From the NCBI GenBank assembly GCA_016195325.1, contig JACPZX010000096.1, positions 1 through 42,896 on the forward strand: 42,896 nucleotides of DNA. The letters are read 5' to 3'. This document shows, piece by piece, positions 1 to 8,315 of this stretch. The position numbers and the translations under genes are program-made. The number at the start of each line of letters is the position of its first letter. The stretch's first letter is position 1. The notes under the pieces are model-generated. The model saw only the letters and a program-made list of their open reading frames with translations, did not search any database and had not been told where the DNA came from. The stretch is from Acidobacteriota bacterium. Lineage in GTDB: Bacteria > Acidobacteriota > Polarisedimenticolia > JACPZX01.

Positions 1-291
1 CAGAAGTACCGTGATCGCGGATTTCGCGCCGTGGGCCTCGCTCTCCAGTCCGGCGAGCCCGCCGAGGTGAAGGAGTTCCTCGAGGGGCGGAAGCTCGCCC
101 TGGCCTATCCCATCCTCATGAGCTCCGAGGATCTGGCGGGGCAGTTCGGCGACATCGAGATCATCCCCACCACCTACCTGATCGGCCCCAGGGGCGAGGT
201 CCTCAAGTCGTACTTCGGCCTGTCGGGCGACTTCGAGAAGATCCTCGGCGCCGAGATCGAAAAGCACGTCGGCCCCGCCCCCGCCCGATAG
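1..291 (+). CDS. Thioredoxin-like (TlpA/ResA-type) protein, C-terminal part
   Basis: The reading frame is already open at base 1 and stops at 289-291, so only the last 96 residues are visible. They look like the second half of a TlpA/ResA/AhpC-like thioredoxin fold. A strand ending in AVGLAL is followed by a helix, then the cis-proline strand IIPTTYLI, then the turn GPRGEVLKSYFG that normally precedes the last helix. The CxxC active site would lie upstream of the window, so thiol-disulfide activity cannot be confirmed. A periplasmic or membrane-tethered location is typical of the family but not visible here. There is 120 bp before the next gene, which has its own promoter candidate, so this gene probably ends a separate transcript. 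Confidence 0.8.
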   Translation, partial: QKYRDRGFRAVGLALQSGEPAEVKEFLEGRKLALAYPILMSSEDLAGQFGDIEIIPTTYLIGPRGEVLKSYFGLSGDFEKILGAEIEKHVGPAPAR

Positions 292-321
292 ATTTCTCTT
301 CTCCTGCAGGGAAGCGATCTC

Positions 322-327
322 TATAAT
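322..327 (+). promoter_or_regulatory. Candidate -10 box for speA-speB
   Basis: A perfect TATAAT stands out in a GC-rich gap, 84 bases before the speA start. The bases 17-18 upstream (around 299-304, TTCTCC) are a poor -35 match. Predicted transcription start is about 334, giving a leader of roughly 78 nt. Confidence 0.45.
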
Positions 328-411
328 GGCGCGCCGGAGCCACCTCCGCACGGCGCGGGCTGCGCGAGCCTTCGCCGGGATCGAGTCGTCGTTTCGTCGA
401 GGGATCCCGCC

Positions 412-2352
412 ATGCAGCCGTCCGCGACCGCCCGTGCCGCCGCCTCGCTCCGGATCTCCGCGGAGAAGTTTTCGATCGAGGACGCGATGTCCCTCTACGG
501 AATGGACTCGTGGGGGGCGGGCTACTTCCGCATCAGTGAGGAAGGCCATCTCGAAGTCGCGCCCGACGGCGACGACTCCCGGAAGGTCGACGTCCCCGAG
601 GTCGTCGAGAGCCTGATGAAGCGCGGCCTCACGCCGCCGCTTCTCCTCCGCTTCCCGCAGCTTCTCGAGTCGCAGGTGAGAAACCTCTGCAGCGCCTTCC
701 GGAAGGCGATCGCCGAGTACGGTTACTCGGCGCAGTACCGGCCCGTTTTCCCGATCAAGGTCAACCAGCAGCGCGCCGTCGTCAGCGAGCTCCTGGAGGC
801 GGGATGGAAGTACGGCCTCGGGCTGGAGGCGGGGAGCAAGCCGGAGCTGCTCGCCGCCCTCGCGCTCGAGACGCCGCCGGAATCGCTCCTCATCTGCAAC
901 GGCTTCAAGGACAACACCTACCTCGCGATGGCCTCCCTCGCGAGGCGGCTCGGCAAGAGCGTGTTCGTCGTCGTGGAGAAGCCCTACGAGCTCGAGGCGC
1001 TGGCCAACCTGGCGCTCGACAAGGGAGCCCGCCCCTACATCGGCATCCGTGTGCGGCTGCACGCCCGCGGCTCGGGAAAGTGGGAGAAGTCGGGAGGGCA
1101 CACGAGCAAGTTCGGCCTCAGCACCGGCCAGCTCCTCGAGGGGATCGCGTTCCTCAAGAAGAACCGGATGCTCGACTCGCTCAAGATGTTCCACTTCCAC
1201 ATCGGCAGCCAGATCACCGAGATCCGCAAGCTCAAGAACGCCTTCAAGGAGGCCGCGCGCATCTACGCCAAGGCGCGCAAGATGGGCGTCGACGTCGAGT
1301 ACCTGAACGTGGGCGGCGGCCTCGGCATCGACTACGACGGCAGCAGGACCTCGTCCGACGCGAGCGTGAACTACTCGATGCAGGAGTACGCGAACGACGT
1401 CGTCTACACGATCAAGGACGTCTGCGAGAACGAGAGCGTGCCCGAGCCCCACATCGTTTCCGAGTCCGGGCGGGCGATGGTCGCCTATCACTCGCTCCTG
1501 ATCGTCGACGTGCGCGCCGAGATCGGCGGCGGCACCGGGGTGAAGGTCAAGCCGGGGCCGCGCGATCCCCAGGTCGTCAGCGAGCTCCTCGACATCCTCA
1601 GGACGATCAGCGCGAAGAACTACCGCGAGTTCTACCACGACGCCGTCGAGCACCGGGACGAGATGGTCTCGCTCTTCAATCTCGGCCTCCTCAGCCTCGA
1701 GGAGCGCGCGAAGGGAGAGGCCGCGTTCTGGGAGATCGCGGCCCGGGGAGTCCGCTACTCGAAGTCGCAGAAGTTCATGGCGGACGAGTTCGTCGAGCTC
1801 GAGAAGCAGCTCGTCGAGAAGGTCGTCTGCAACTTCTCGGTCTTCCAGTCCATCCCGGATCACTGGGCGCTCGATCAGCTCTTCCCCGTCGTCCCGATCC
1901 AGCGACTGCGCGAGAAGCCCGATCACCGCGTGACGCTCGTCGACATCACGTGCGACTCCGACGGAGAGATCGACAAGTTCGTGGACCTCAAGGACATCAA
2001 GGAGGCCCTCGAGATCCACCGGTTGAACGGGACCGAGCCGTACTACCTCGCGCTCCTCCTGGTCGGCGCGTACCAGGACACGATGGGCGATCTCCACAAC
2101 CTGTTCGGATCGGCGAACGAGGCGCACGTCGTCGTGGACGACGAAGGGCGCGTGCATCTGAAGCGGACCCGGCGCGGCAACTCGGTCCGCGAGACGCTCG
2201 CGGCGTTCGGGTACGATCCGAAGGATCTCGCCGCGAAGCTCCAGTCCACCCTCGAGGAGCAGATGAAGCGAGGCGGGCTCACTCCCGCCGAGGCGCGGCA
2301 GCTTCTCTCCGAGTATCGCGGCCAGTTCGACGCCTATACGTATCTGACCTGA
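412..2352 (+). CDS. speA: Biosynthetic arginine decarboxylase SpeA
   Basis: PLP enzyme that converts arginine to agmatine and CO2, the first step of the agmatine route to putrescine. The 646-residue length is typical for SpeA. Visible landmarks are the alanine-racemase-like barrel with the PLP lysine in PIKVNQ (about K116), the HFHIGSQI strand, the GGGLGIDYDG loop, and the C-terminal active-site segment TCDSDGEIDKF. The long insert after the barrel (about residues 360-470) is characteristic of SpeA and distinguishes it from diaminopimelate decarboxylase. The ATG at 412 is preceded by GAGG about nine bases upstream. A later ATG at 487 is possible, but the stretch before it is coding-like. speB follows after 55 bp on the same strand, so the two form a polyamine operon. 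Confidence 0.95.
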   Translation: MQPSATARAAASLRISAEKFSIEDAMSLYGMDSWGAGYFRISEEGHLEVAPDGDDSRKVDVPEVVESLMKRGLTPPLLLRFPQLLESQVRNLCSAFRKAIAEYGYSAQYRPVFPIKVNQQRAVVSELLEAGWKYGLGLEAGSKPELLAALALETPPESLLICNGFKDNTYLAMASLARRLGKSVFVVVEKPYELEALANLALDKGARPYIGIRVRLHARGSGKWEKSGGHTSKFGLSTGQLLEGIAFLKKNRMLDSLKMFHFHIGSQITEIRKLKNAFKEAARIYAKARKMGVDVEYLNVGGGLGIDYDGSRTSSDASVNYSMQEYANDVVYTIKDVCENESVPEPHIVSESGRAMVAYHSLLIVDVRAEIGGGTGVKVKPGPRDPQVVSELLDILRTISAKNYREFYHDAVEHRDEMVSLFNLGLLSLEERAKGEAAFWEIAARGVRYSKSQKFMADEFVELEKQLVEKVVCNFSVFQSIPDHWALDQLFPVVPIQRLREKPDHRVTLVDITCDSDGEIDKFVDLKDIKEALEIHRLNGTEPYYLALLLVGAYQDTMGDLHNLFGSANEAHVVVDDEGRVHLKRTRRGNSVRETLAAFGYDPKDLAAKLQSTLEEQMKRGGLTPAEARQLLSEYRGQFDAYTYLT

Positions 2353-2407
2353 GCCCCCGCGGAGGCTCCGCTCCTCAGGACGCCCCGAGACCACCAGGAG
2401 AGCCCTC

Positions 2408-3448
2408 TTGGCCCGCCGACCCCTGACCCGCGCCGCCTCGAAGGCCGGCTCCACCCCCTCGCGCCGACGCTCGTCGGGACGCGCGCCCAGGGCCCGGGCC
2501 GGCACCGCGGGTGCGGCCCGCGCGCCCAAGCGCGCCGCGCCTCCGCCCGCCCCTCTTTCGGCCGGGGACCACGACTCGGCGACCGACGCCTACTTCGGTC
2601 TGACCCCCGCGGAGAGCGCCTACGCCACCTCGCGCGTCGTGATCCTCCCGGTCCCGTTCGGCGGCACGGTGACGTACGGGCCGGGGACCGAGAACGGGCC
2701 CGAGGCGATAAGGGTCGCGAGCCAGCAGGTCGAGCTCTTCGACGAGGAAACGCGCCGGGAGCCCTACCGCCTCGGCATCCACTCGGCGCCCCCCGTCATC
2801 GTGAGGGGGAAGGCCCCCGAGCCGATGGTCCTCGAGGTCGAGCGCCGGGTGCGGCGATACCTCCGCGACGGGAAGTTCGTCGTGACGCTCGGAGGCGAGC
2901 ACTCGATCAGCCCGGGGGCGGTGAAGCCGTACGCGGAGGCCTTCGAGGGTCTCACCGTCGTCCAGTTCGACGCCCATTCCGATCTGCGCGAGTCGTATCA
3001 CGGCACGCGGCACAACCACGCGTGCGCCGGCGCGAGGATGAGGGAGCACGCCCGGCTGATCCAGCTCGGCATCCGGAGCCAGTCGCCGGAGGAGCGAGCC
3101 GTCATCGAGCGCGGCGACGTCGAGACGCTCTTCGCCTATCAGATGGCGGAGGGCGGGTGGAGCGATCGGATCCTCGCGACGATTCCCGAGCGCACGCCCG
3201 TGTACGTGACGATTGACCTCGACTACTTCGATCCCTCGATCATGCCCGCCACCGGAACGCCCGAGCCCGGAGGGGGGGAGTGGTACCCGACGCTCCGGTT
3301 CCTGAAGGGCCTCTCGGCGCGCGCGCGCATCGTCGGCTTCGACGTGATGGAGCTGGCCCCCGTCCCCGGGCTCCACGCCCCCGACTTCCTCTCCGCCCGC
3401 CTCGTCTACAAGCTCCTCGCGTACTCCCTCGGAGAGCCGGCGGTGTGA
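2408..3448 (+). CDS. speB: Agmatinase (ureohydrolase family)
   Basis: Hydrolyses agmatine to putrescine and urea, completing the pathway begun by the upstream gene. The dinuclear Mn site is intact: GGEHS (H165), the FDAHSDLR segment (D188, H190, D192) and IDLDYFDP (D270, D272). The start is a TTG with AGGAG seven bases upstream; no ATG is better placed. The first 50 or so residues are an Ala/Arg/Pro-rich, basic, presumably disordered extension that ordinary agmatinases lack; the folded domain begins near DAYFGL (about residue 60). If the true start is further in, this extension disappears, but the good ribosome site supports the TTG. Arginase or formiminoglutamase is less likely given the neighbouring speA. 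Confidence 0.92.
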   Translation: MARRPLTRAASKAGSTPSRRRSSGRAPRARAGTAGAARAPKRAAPPPAPLSAGDHDSATDAYFGLTPAESAYATSRVVILPVPFGGTVTYGPGTENGPEAIRVASQQVELFDEETRREPYRLGIHSAPPVIVRGKAPEPMVLEVERRVRRYLRDGKFVVTLGGEHSISPGAVKPYAEAFEGLTVVQFDAHSDLRESYHGTRHNHACAGARMREHARLIQLGIRSQSPEERAVIERGDVETLFAYQMAEGGWSDRILATIPERTPVYVTIDLDYFDPSIMPATGTPEPGGGEWYPTLRFLKGLSARARIVGFDVMELAPVPGLHAPDFLSARLVYKLLAYSLGEPAV

Positions 3449-3505
3449 GCGCCGCAGCGCGCCGCGCGGCGGGCCGACGGGGATCGCCGGCCGGGCCTCG
3501 GGCCG

Positions 3506-4402
3506 TCAGCGCGCCACGGGGCAGTCCACGCAGTGGAGCGAGTGTCTCTCGAGCGCTTCGGGGAGGCGGGCCAGGATCGGGCCGAGGCACGCGGGGTCCT
3601 TCACGACGCGCTCCGGAAGGCCCTCGTTGAGGATCCGGAGCAGCTCGGGCCGGGGCGCCTCGCCGTGATCGAGGAGCTCCGCGTTCAGATCCACCTGCAC
3701 CGCCTGCATCATCGCGGGAGAGGACCTGAACGCCCCGTGCAGGGCCGCGTACACCGCGGCGGCGAGATCGTGGTGGCACTGGTTGAAGTCGGGGATCCGG
3801 TTCTCCATCGTCGCCACGTGCAGGTTCACCCTCCCCTCGGGGGTCACCTCCGACACGTGGATGAAGTCCTCGATGTACTCGCGGACCTTCGGCCACGACA
3901 CGTCGCGGGCCGGAGGGAGCCCCTCGAGGCAATCGGCGCAGGTCATCCCCCGGGAGCGGAGCACGGCCTCCGCGAAGCGCCTCACCGCGCTCGTCACCTC
4001 GACGTCGTCGAACAGCGCGTCGACGTATTGCGGGAGCGGCTTGAGCGTCTCGCCGGGCGCCATCGGCCGGGAGACGACCAGGCGGTGGTCGAGGGCCTCC
4101 CCCGCGATCCACGCGATGTCGTCGTGCGACGCGCCGAGGATCTCGACGGCGATCTCGCGGAGCTTCCGCTCCGCCGGATCGGCGGGAAGATCGCCGGGGA
4201 GCGCGGTGATCCCCCATCGATGCGGGGACTCGCGGACCGCGAAGAACGCGGCGGCGAGGTGGGGGCGCAGCTGGCCCCACGTGACCGCCGCCGGGGCCGC
4301 TCCCGATCCCTCCGCGGGCCCCTCCGCGGCCCACGGCCCCGCGAGTGTCAGCGCGGCGAGGGCGAGCGGAACCAGGGGATTCAGGAGCTTCGGACCCCTC
4401 AA
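3506..4402 (-). CDS. Unknown secreted protein with two CxxC pairs
   Basis: I do not recognise this 298-residue protein. It begins with a clear signal peptide (hydrophobic stretch about residues 6-22, then Ala-rich), so it should be periplasmic. It contains six cysteines: CADC (155, 158), a single Cys in NQCHHDL (209), C272, and CVDC (291, 294) four residues from the C-terminus. No CxxCH haem site is present, so it is not a c-type cytochrome by motif; paired disulfides or a metal site are possible. It is the last of three coupled genes, its ATG overlapping the previous stop by four bases. Codon use is typical of the window. The family is probably lineage-restricted. Confidence 0.75.
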   Translation of the reverse strand: MRGPKLLNPLVPLALAALTLAGPWAAEGPAEGSGAAPAAVTWGQLRPHLAAAFFAVRESPHRWGITALPGDLPADPAERKLREIAVEILGASHDDIAWIAGEALDHRLVVSRPMAPGETLKPLPQYVDALFDDVEVTSAVRRFAEAVLRSRGMTCADCLEGLPPARDVSWPKVREYIEDFIHVSEVTPEGRVNLHVATMENRIPDFNQCHHDLAAAVYAALHGAFRSSPAMMQAVQVDLNAELLDHGEAPRPELLRILNEGLPERVVKDPACLGPILARLPEALERHSLHCVDCPVAR

Positions 4403-4686
4403 CGGGCCTCCTCCGGTCCGTGGACGCGGGGAGCGATCACGCGGGCGCGGATCGCCGTCCGCGCGCTGAGGAGGCCGGCGAGGAGGCCATCCTCGAACTG
4501 AAACCTGGGATCGCGCGCGAGGATCGGGAAGTCGTCGGGGCTCAGCAGGTCGTCGGAGCTGAGGGCCGGATCGAGGGATCGCGCGAGCGCCTCGAGGCGG
4601 CGGCGCTGATGCACGACCATCTCCTCGAAGAGGCGCTCGATCTCGTGGAAGAGCTCGATCTCCTGCGACGACTCAGCGCTGTCCAT
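4399..4686 (-). CDS. Small acidic helical protein of unknown function
   Basis: This 95-residue protein has no signal peptide or membrane segment. The first 45 residues are strongly helical and charged (EIERLFEEMVVHQRRRLE), suggesting a coiled coil, and are followed by an acidic linker and a second possible helix. It sits between a single-pass membrane protein and a secreted cysteine protein, overlapping both (14 bases with the upstream gene, 4 with the downstream one), so the three are very likely translated together. A cytoplasmic partner of the small membrane protein is a guess from context only. Confidence 0.7.
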   Translation of the reverse strand: MDSAESSQEIELFHEIERLFEEMVVHQRRRLEALARSLDPALSSDDLLSPDDFPILARDPRFQFEDGLLAGLLSARTAIRARVIAPRVHGPEEAR

Positions 4687-4915
4687 CGATCGGCTCCTTC
4701 GGCTCGCGGAAGAGGGGCTCCTCCTGATTCGGCGTCTCGCGATTGACGGCGTCCCACACGAAGAGCCGGATCAAGAGGTAGAGGGCGACGAGGGCGAGCG
4801 CCGACGCCAGGATGTACGCCCACGCCGGGCGCGAAGGGGAGCCGGCCGTCGTGGCGCCCGCCCAGACGAAGGCGAGGGCGGGCGGGGCGGCGCGCGCGCC
4901 GCGATCTTCTCTCAT
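4673..4915 (-). CDS. Small single-pass membrane protein of unknown function
   Basis: An 80-residue protein with one convincing membrane helix (about residues 31-54, from AWAYILASAL to LIRLFVW), a short N-terminal segment and a polar, Pro/Glu-rich tail. I chose the ATG at 4915 because upstream codons in the same frame run through the divergent promoter region and do not look coding, and GGAG lies about nine bases before it. It heads the three-gene operon 4915 to 3506. The shape recalls small accessory subunits such as CcmD-like proteins, but no sequence motif supports that and no cytochrome-maturation genes are nearby. Confidence 0.65.
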   Translation of the reverse strand: MREDRGARAAPPALAFVWAGATTAGSPSRPAWAYILASALALVALYLLIRLFVWDAVNRETPNQEEPLFREPKEPIDGQR

Positions 4916-5003
4916 CGGTGGGATCTCCCCGTCATTGTTCGCACCCGGCTGAAATCGTGTCAACCTCGTCGCATCGCGCGGGCGCATTGGGTACATTGCC
5001 GCG

Positions 5004-5846
5004 ATGCGAACCGGAGCGCTCCTCCTCTGCCTGATCCTCGCCACGTGTCCCGCGTTCCCCTGGGGGCTCGCGGCGCACCGCGTGATCACCGAGTCCGCCG
5101 CGGAGCGCGTCCCGGGTCCTCCGGCCGACTTCTTCCGCCGCGCGAGCCGGGGCCTACAGGACGCGAGCCTCGCGCCCGACACGTCGCTGCGGGCCCACGA
5201 TCGCACGGGAGAGGAGGCCCGGAGCCACTTCATCGACCTCGACGCGTACGAGCCGTTTCCGTTCGCGGGGATCCCGCGCCGGCTCGAGGACGCGGAGGCC
5301 CGCTACGGGCGGGACGCGGTCGCCCGGAACGGGACGCTCCCATGGCGCATCGCGGGCGTGCTCGGGGATCTGACCGCGGCGATGCGCCGGGGGGACGCCC
5401 CTCGCGTCGTGAGGGACGCCGGATACCTCTCCCATTACGTCGGCGACGCGTACCAGCCGCTCCACCTGACGATCCACCACGACGGGGACGGCGCCTGCGG
5501 TGAGGGGATTCATCGGGCGTTCGAGGCGGGCATGATCGAGCGCGCTCTGCCTCGCTACCGGGACGCGGTCCGCAGGGGGGCCGCGACGGTCGAGCCGGTC
5601 GAGCACCCGCTCGCGTTCGTGCTGGATCGGATGAGGGAAGGCTACCCGCTCGCGGCGCGCATCCTGGAGGCCGATCTCGACGCGGTGCGCGACATGAGGA
5701 AGGACGGCCGGGACTACTGGGAGGGGCTCGATCGGCGCGCCGGGCTCATCGCGGAGAGGCAGATGACCTCCGCGGCCGGGACGATCGCCTCGCTCTGGTA
5801 CACGGCGTGGATCGATGCGGGGCGCCCCGACCTCGCCGATCGCTGA
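5004..5846 (+). CDS. Secreted S1/P1 nuclease / zinc phospholipase C-fold enzyme
   Basis: A 280-residue exported enzyme of the trinuclear-zinc fold shared by S1/P1 nucleases and bacterial phospholipase C. The expected ligands are all visible: W20 directly after the signal peptide (in this fold the mature N-terminal Trp binds zinc), H25 five residues later exactly as W1/H6 in P1, D59, H75 in SHFIDLD, H144 and D148 in HYVGDAYQPLH, H154, and H170 with E174 in GIHRAFE. The last ligand is Glu, as in phospholipase C; P1 has Asp, so substrate (nucleic acid or phospholipid) cannot be decided. Translation starts at an ATG six bases after a TACATT box, so the mRNA may be leaderless. It is divergent from the unknown three-gene operon. 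Confidence 0.85.
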   Translation: MRTGALLLCLILATCPAFPWGLAAHRVITESAAERVPGPPADFFRRASRGLQDASLAPDTSLRAHDRTGEEARSHFIDLDAYEPFPFAGIPRRLEDAEARYGRDAVARNGTLPWRIAGVLGDLTAAMRRGDAPRVVRDAGYLSHYVGDAYQPLHLTIHHDGDGACGEGIHRAFEAGMIERALPRYRDAVRRGAATVEPVEHPLAFVLDRMREGYPLAARILEADLDAVRDMRKDGRDYWEGLDRRAGLIAERQMTSAAGTIASLWYTAWIDAGRPDLADR

Positions 5847-5858
5847 GCGCGGGCCGGC

Positions 5859-6845
5859 CTAGCGGCTCGACTTGAGGGCGCGCTCGAGGCTCTTCGGCGC
5901 GGCGCCGTCGTGAAGGATCGCGTGGAGCGACGCGGCGATCGGAAGGCGCAGGCGGTGCCGGGCCGCGATGGCGCTCGCCGCGCGCGTCGCGGCGACCCCC
6001 TCGGTCACGTTCACGGTCGCCGAGAGGATCTCCTTCAGCTCGCGTCCCCGCGACAGCTCCTCTCCGAGGCGCCGATTGCGCGAGTGAGGGCTCATCGACG
6101 TCACGGCGAGGTCTCCCAGGCCGGAGAGGCCGTAGAGGGTCGAGCGGCGCGCGCCGAGAGAGGAGGCGAGCCGCGCGATCTCCGCGAGGGCCTTCGTGAG
6201 GTAGGCCGCGCGCTCGTTCATCCCCCAGCCGAGGCCGTCGCCGATCCCGGCGCCGACCGCGTAGGCGTTCTTGAACGTCCCGCCCGCCTCGACGCCGGCG
6301 ACGTCGGTCATCGGCCGCATGCGAAACCTCGGCGTCGCGAGGAGCGAGCGCGCCCGGCGGGCGGCGGCGGGGTCCTCGCAGGCGACGTCCACCGCCGAGA
6401 CGCCGCCGCGAGCCATCTCGGGGGCGAGGCACGGGCCGGAGAGCGCGACGATCGGCACCGGAACGTCGGCGGGAATCTCCTCCCGCAGGACCTGCGACAT
6501 CCGCTTCCACGATCCCTCCTCGAGCCCCTTGTCGGCGCAGACGAGGACGGCGCGCTCCGGAATCAGCGCGGCGATCGCGCGGGCGACGTCGCGGACCGCG
6601 TGCGACGGGACGGTGATGAGGACCACGTCGGCGTCCTCGATCGCCTCGCCGCAGTCGAGCGTCACGTGGACCGATGGGGAGATCTTGAATCCCGGGAGAT
6701 ACTTCGCGTTCTCGTGAGTCCGGCGGAGCGACTCGGCGACGTCCGCCTCGATGGTCCACAGGCTGAGCGTCCGGTCGCGTTTCTGCAGGGCGATGGCCAT
6801 CGCCGTGCCGAGCGCACCGGCTCCGAGGACGGCGATGCGGCTCAT
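5859..6845 (-). CDS. gpsA: Glycerol-3-phosphate dehydrogenase [NAD(P)+]
   Basis: Reduces dihydroxyacetone phosphate to sn-glycerol-3-phosphate for phospholipid synthesis. The 328-residue length is normal. Visible are the N-terminal Rossmann motif VLGAGALGTAMA, the segment TFKNAYAVGAGIGDGLGWG with the catalytic lysine, and the GLSGLGDL and SRNRRLGEEL motifs of the C-terminal helical domain. The usual SGPSFA signature reads SGPCLAPE here, a modest deviation. It begins three bases after the stop of the glycerophosphodiesterase gene, so both enzymes that make glycerol-3-phosphate are co-transcribed. Confidence 0.95.
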   Translation of the reverse strand: MSRIAVLGAGALGTAMAIALQKRDRTLSLWTIEADVAESLRRTHENAKYLPGFKISPSVHVTLDCGEAIEDADVVLITVPSHAVRDVARAIAALIPERAVLVCADKGLEEGSWKRMSQVLREEIPADVPVPIVALSGPCLAPEMARGGVSAVDVACEDPAAARRARSLLATPRFRMRPMTDVAGVEAGGTFKNAYAVGAGIGDGLGWGMNERAAYLTKALAEIARLASSLGARRSTLYGLSGLGDLAVTSMSPHSRNRRLGEELSRGRELKEILSATVNVTEGVAATRAASAIAARHRLRLPIAASLHAILHDGAAPKSLERALKSSR

Positions 6846-6848
6846 CCG

Positions 6849-8234
6849 CTAGGCGCTTCCGTCCCCGGCCTTGGGAGCGCTTCCGCCGCGCCGATGGCGG
6901 CGGCCTCCGCGGCGGCCTCTCCGGCGCCGGGGCTTCTGGTCGCCGGCAGGCGATGCCTGGTCGGCCGTGGAGATCGCGGGGGCTCCCGCGGCCTCGAGCG
7001 GAGTCGTGGATCCTTCCTCGAAGGGCTCGGCGAACGCCGAATCATCCGCGTCGCCCCGGGCGTGGCCCACCGCGTCGCCTGCGTCGAGCGCCGCATCCGA
7101 GCCCGGCGAGTCCGCGGAGTCGGGCGGGGCCGCCGCGTCGCCGGCGTCGGGGGACTCCGCCTCGCCGGCCGCGGCGCCGTTCGCCTTGCGCTTGTGGCGC
7201 CTTCCTCCGCGCCGCCCACGCCGTCGCTTGCGCCTCGGAGCGCCGTCCGGGCCCGGGAGATCCGTGAGGAGCCCCTCCGCCGCGGCCCCCTCGGGCGCGG
7301 GAGCGATCTCGATCACGTCGTCGGGCTCCACGGCGTCGCGCTGCGGGGCGCCCGTCGCCTCCGCGCGCGGGTGCGCCGCGGCGCGATCAGGGGGTGAGGC
7401 CCCCCGCCGGCCCCGCCGGGGCTCCCGCGGAGATTCCGGTCCGGACGCCGCGCGCCCCTGCGGGCGCGGGGCAACGTGTCTCGGGCGCGGCGCGTGGCCC
7501 ACGAGCTCGGCGAGCCGTCCCGGGAAATCGGTGTAGATGCCGTCCACGCCGAGGGCGATGAGCTGCTTCATGAGCCCCGGGTCGTTCGCGGTGTACGGAT
7601 AGACCTTGAGATCCTTCGCGTGGCAGGCCTCGATCAGCGCGGCGTCCACCTGCGCCGCCTCGGGGTTCAGGCTGAAGCACCCGAGCTCGGCCGCGCGCGA
7701 CACGCTTCCCATGGCGCGACCTGCGACGAGGAGCCCGAGGAGGAGCGAGGGATCGATCCCCCGGAGCGACACGAGGATCTTGTCGTTGAAGGAGCTGAAG
7801 ACGGTCCGATCCAGCGCGTTCCGGCGCCGCAGCGAGCCGACGACGTCCTTGAGATGGGCCGGGGTGACCGGGTCGTAGTCCTTGATCTCGACGTGGAGGT
7901 ACATCTCGCGCGGGACGATGCGGGCGCACTCGTCGAGCGTGAGAATGCGCAGCCCCCGGTGGTCCTCCCCGAATCGGAACCCGATGTCGTATCCCGCGAG
8001 CTCACGGGCGGTCTGCTCGCGGATCCGGCCTCTCACTCCGGCCATGCGCTCGAGCGTCCGATCGTGGAAGACGACCGCCAGGCCGTCCGCCGTGAACTGG
8101 ACGTCGACCTCCACGGCGGTGGCCCCCAGCCGGATCCCGGCGAGGATGGCGGATTCCGTGTTGTCGGGAGCGTGGCCTCCCGCCCCCCTGTGCCCTATAA
8201 TCTCCGTTCCCTCGGCAACTTGCATGACGCGCAT
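6849..8234 (-). CDS. Glycerophosphodiester phosphodiesterase with long arginine-rich tail
   Basis: The first 245 or so residues are a GDPD (UgpQ/GlpQ-type) TIM barrel that releases glycerol-3-phosphate from glycerophosphodiesters. Motifs are GHRGA, DNTESA, the EVDVQ pair, the catalytic FHDRTLERM, HVEIK and GIYTDFPG. No signal peptide is visible, so a cytosolic enzyme is expected. The remaining 215 or so residues are low complexity, with Ala/Pro/Asp/Gly-rich spacers and two near-identical basic blocks containing RRGRRGGRRH (about residues 334-350 and 434-451). Such blocks are familiar from RNase E, Rho and DEAD-box helicase tails but not from GDPDs. The start is uncertain: ATG at 8234 is used, ATG at 8225 or GTG at 8300 are alternatives. 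gpsA follows after three bases. Confidence 0.85.
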   Translation of the reverse strand: MRVMQVAEGTEIIGHRGAGGHAPDNTESAILAGIRLGATAVEVDVQFTADGLAVVFHDRTLERMAGVRGRIREQTARELAGYDIGFRFGEDHRGLRILTLDECARIVPREMYLHVEIKDYDPVTPAHLKDVVGSLRRRNALDRTVFSSFNDKILVSLRGIDPSLLLGLLVAGRAMGSVSRAAELGCFSLNPEAAQVDAALIEACHAKDLKVYPYTANDPGLMKQLIALGVDGIYTDFPGRLAELVGHAPRPRHVAPRPQGRAASGPESPREPRRGRRGASPPDRAAAHPRAEATGAPQRDAVEPDDVIEIAPAPEGAAAEGLLTDLPGPDGAPRRKRRRGRRGGRRHKRKANGAAAGEAESPDAGDAAAPPDSADSPGSDAALDAGDAVGHARGDADDSAFAEPFEEGSTTPLEAAGAPAISTADQASPAGDQKPRRRRGRRGGRRHRRGGSAPKAGDGSA

Positions 8235-8315
8235 TCTGCCCGCGGAGGCGTCGTTTTGCAAATCCCGGGGCTCACGGGGAGGCGCGGGGCGCCTCGACAC
8301 ACGGATGGGGGAGGA

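Noticed and set aside
2360-2380. Short palindrome between speA and speB as a terminator
   Set aside because: The arms leave almost no loop and no T-run follows; the genes are close and likely co-transcribed.
3506-4402. Possible c-type cytochrome because of CxxC and CHH segments
   Set aside because: Neither CxxC is followed by His, so no haem-binding motif is present.
8196-8201. Perfect TATAAT on the plus strand upstream of the SxtJ-like gene
   Set aside because: No acceptable -35 at 15-19 bases and it lies inside the start region of the opposite gene; not strong enough to list as a promoter.
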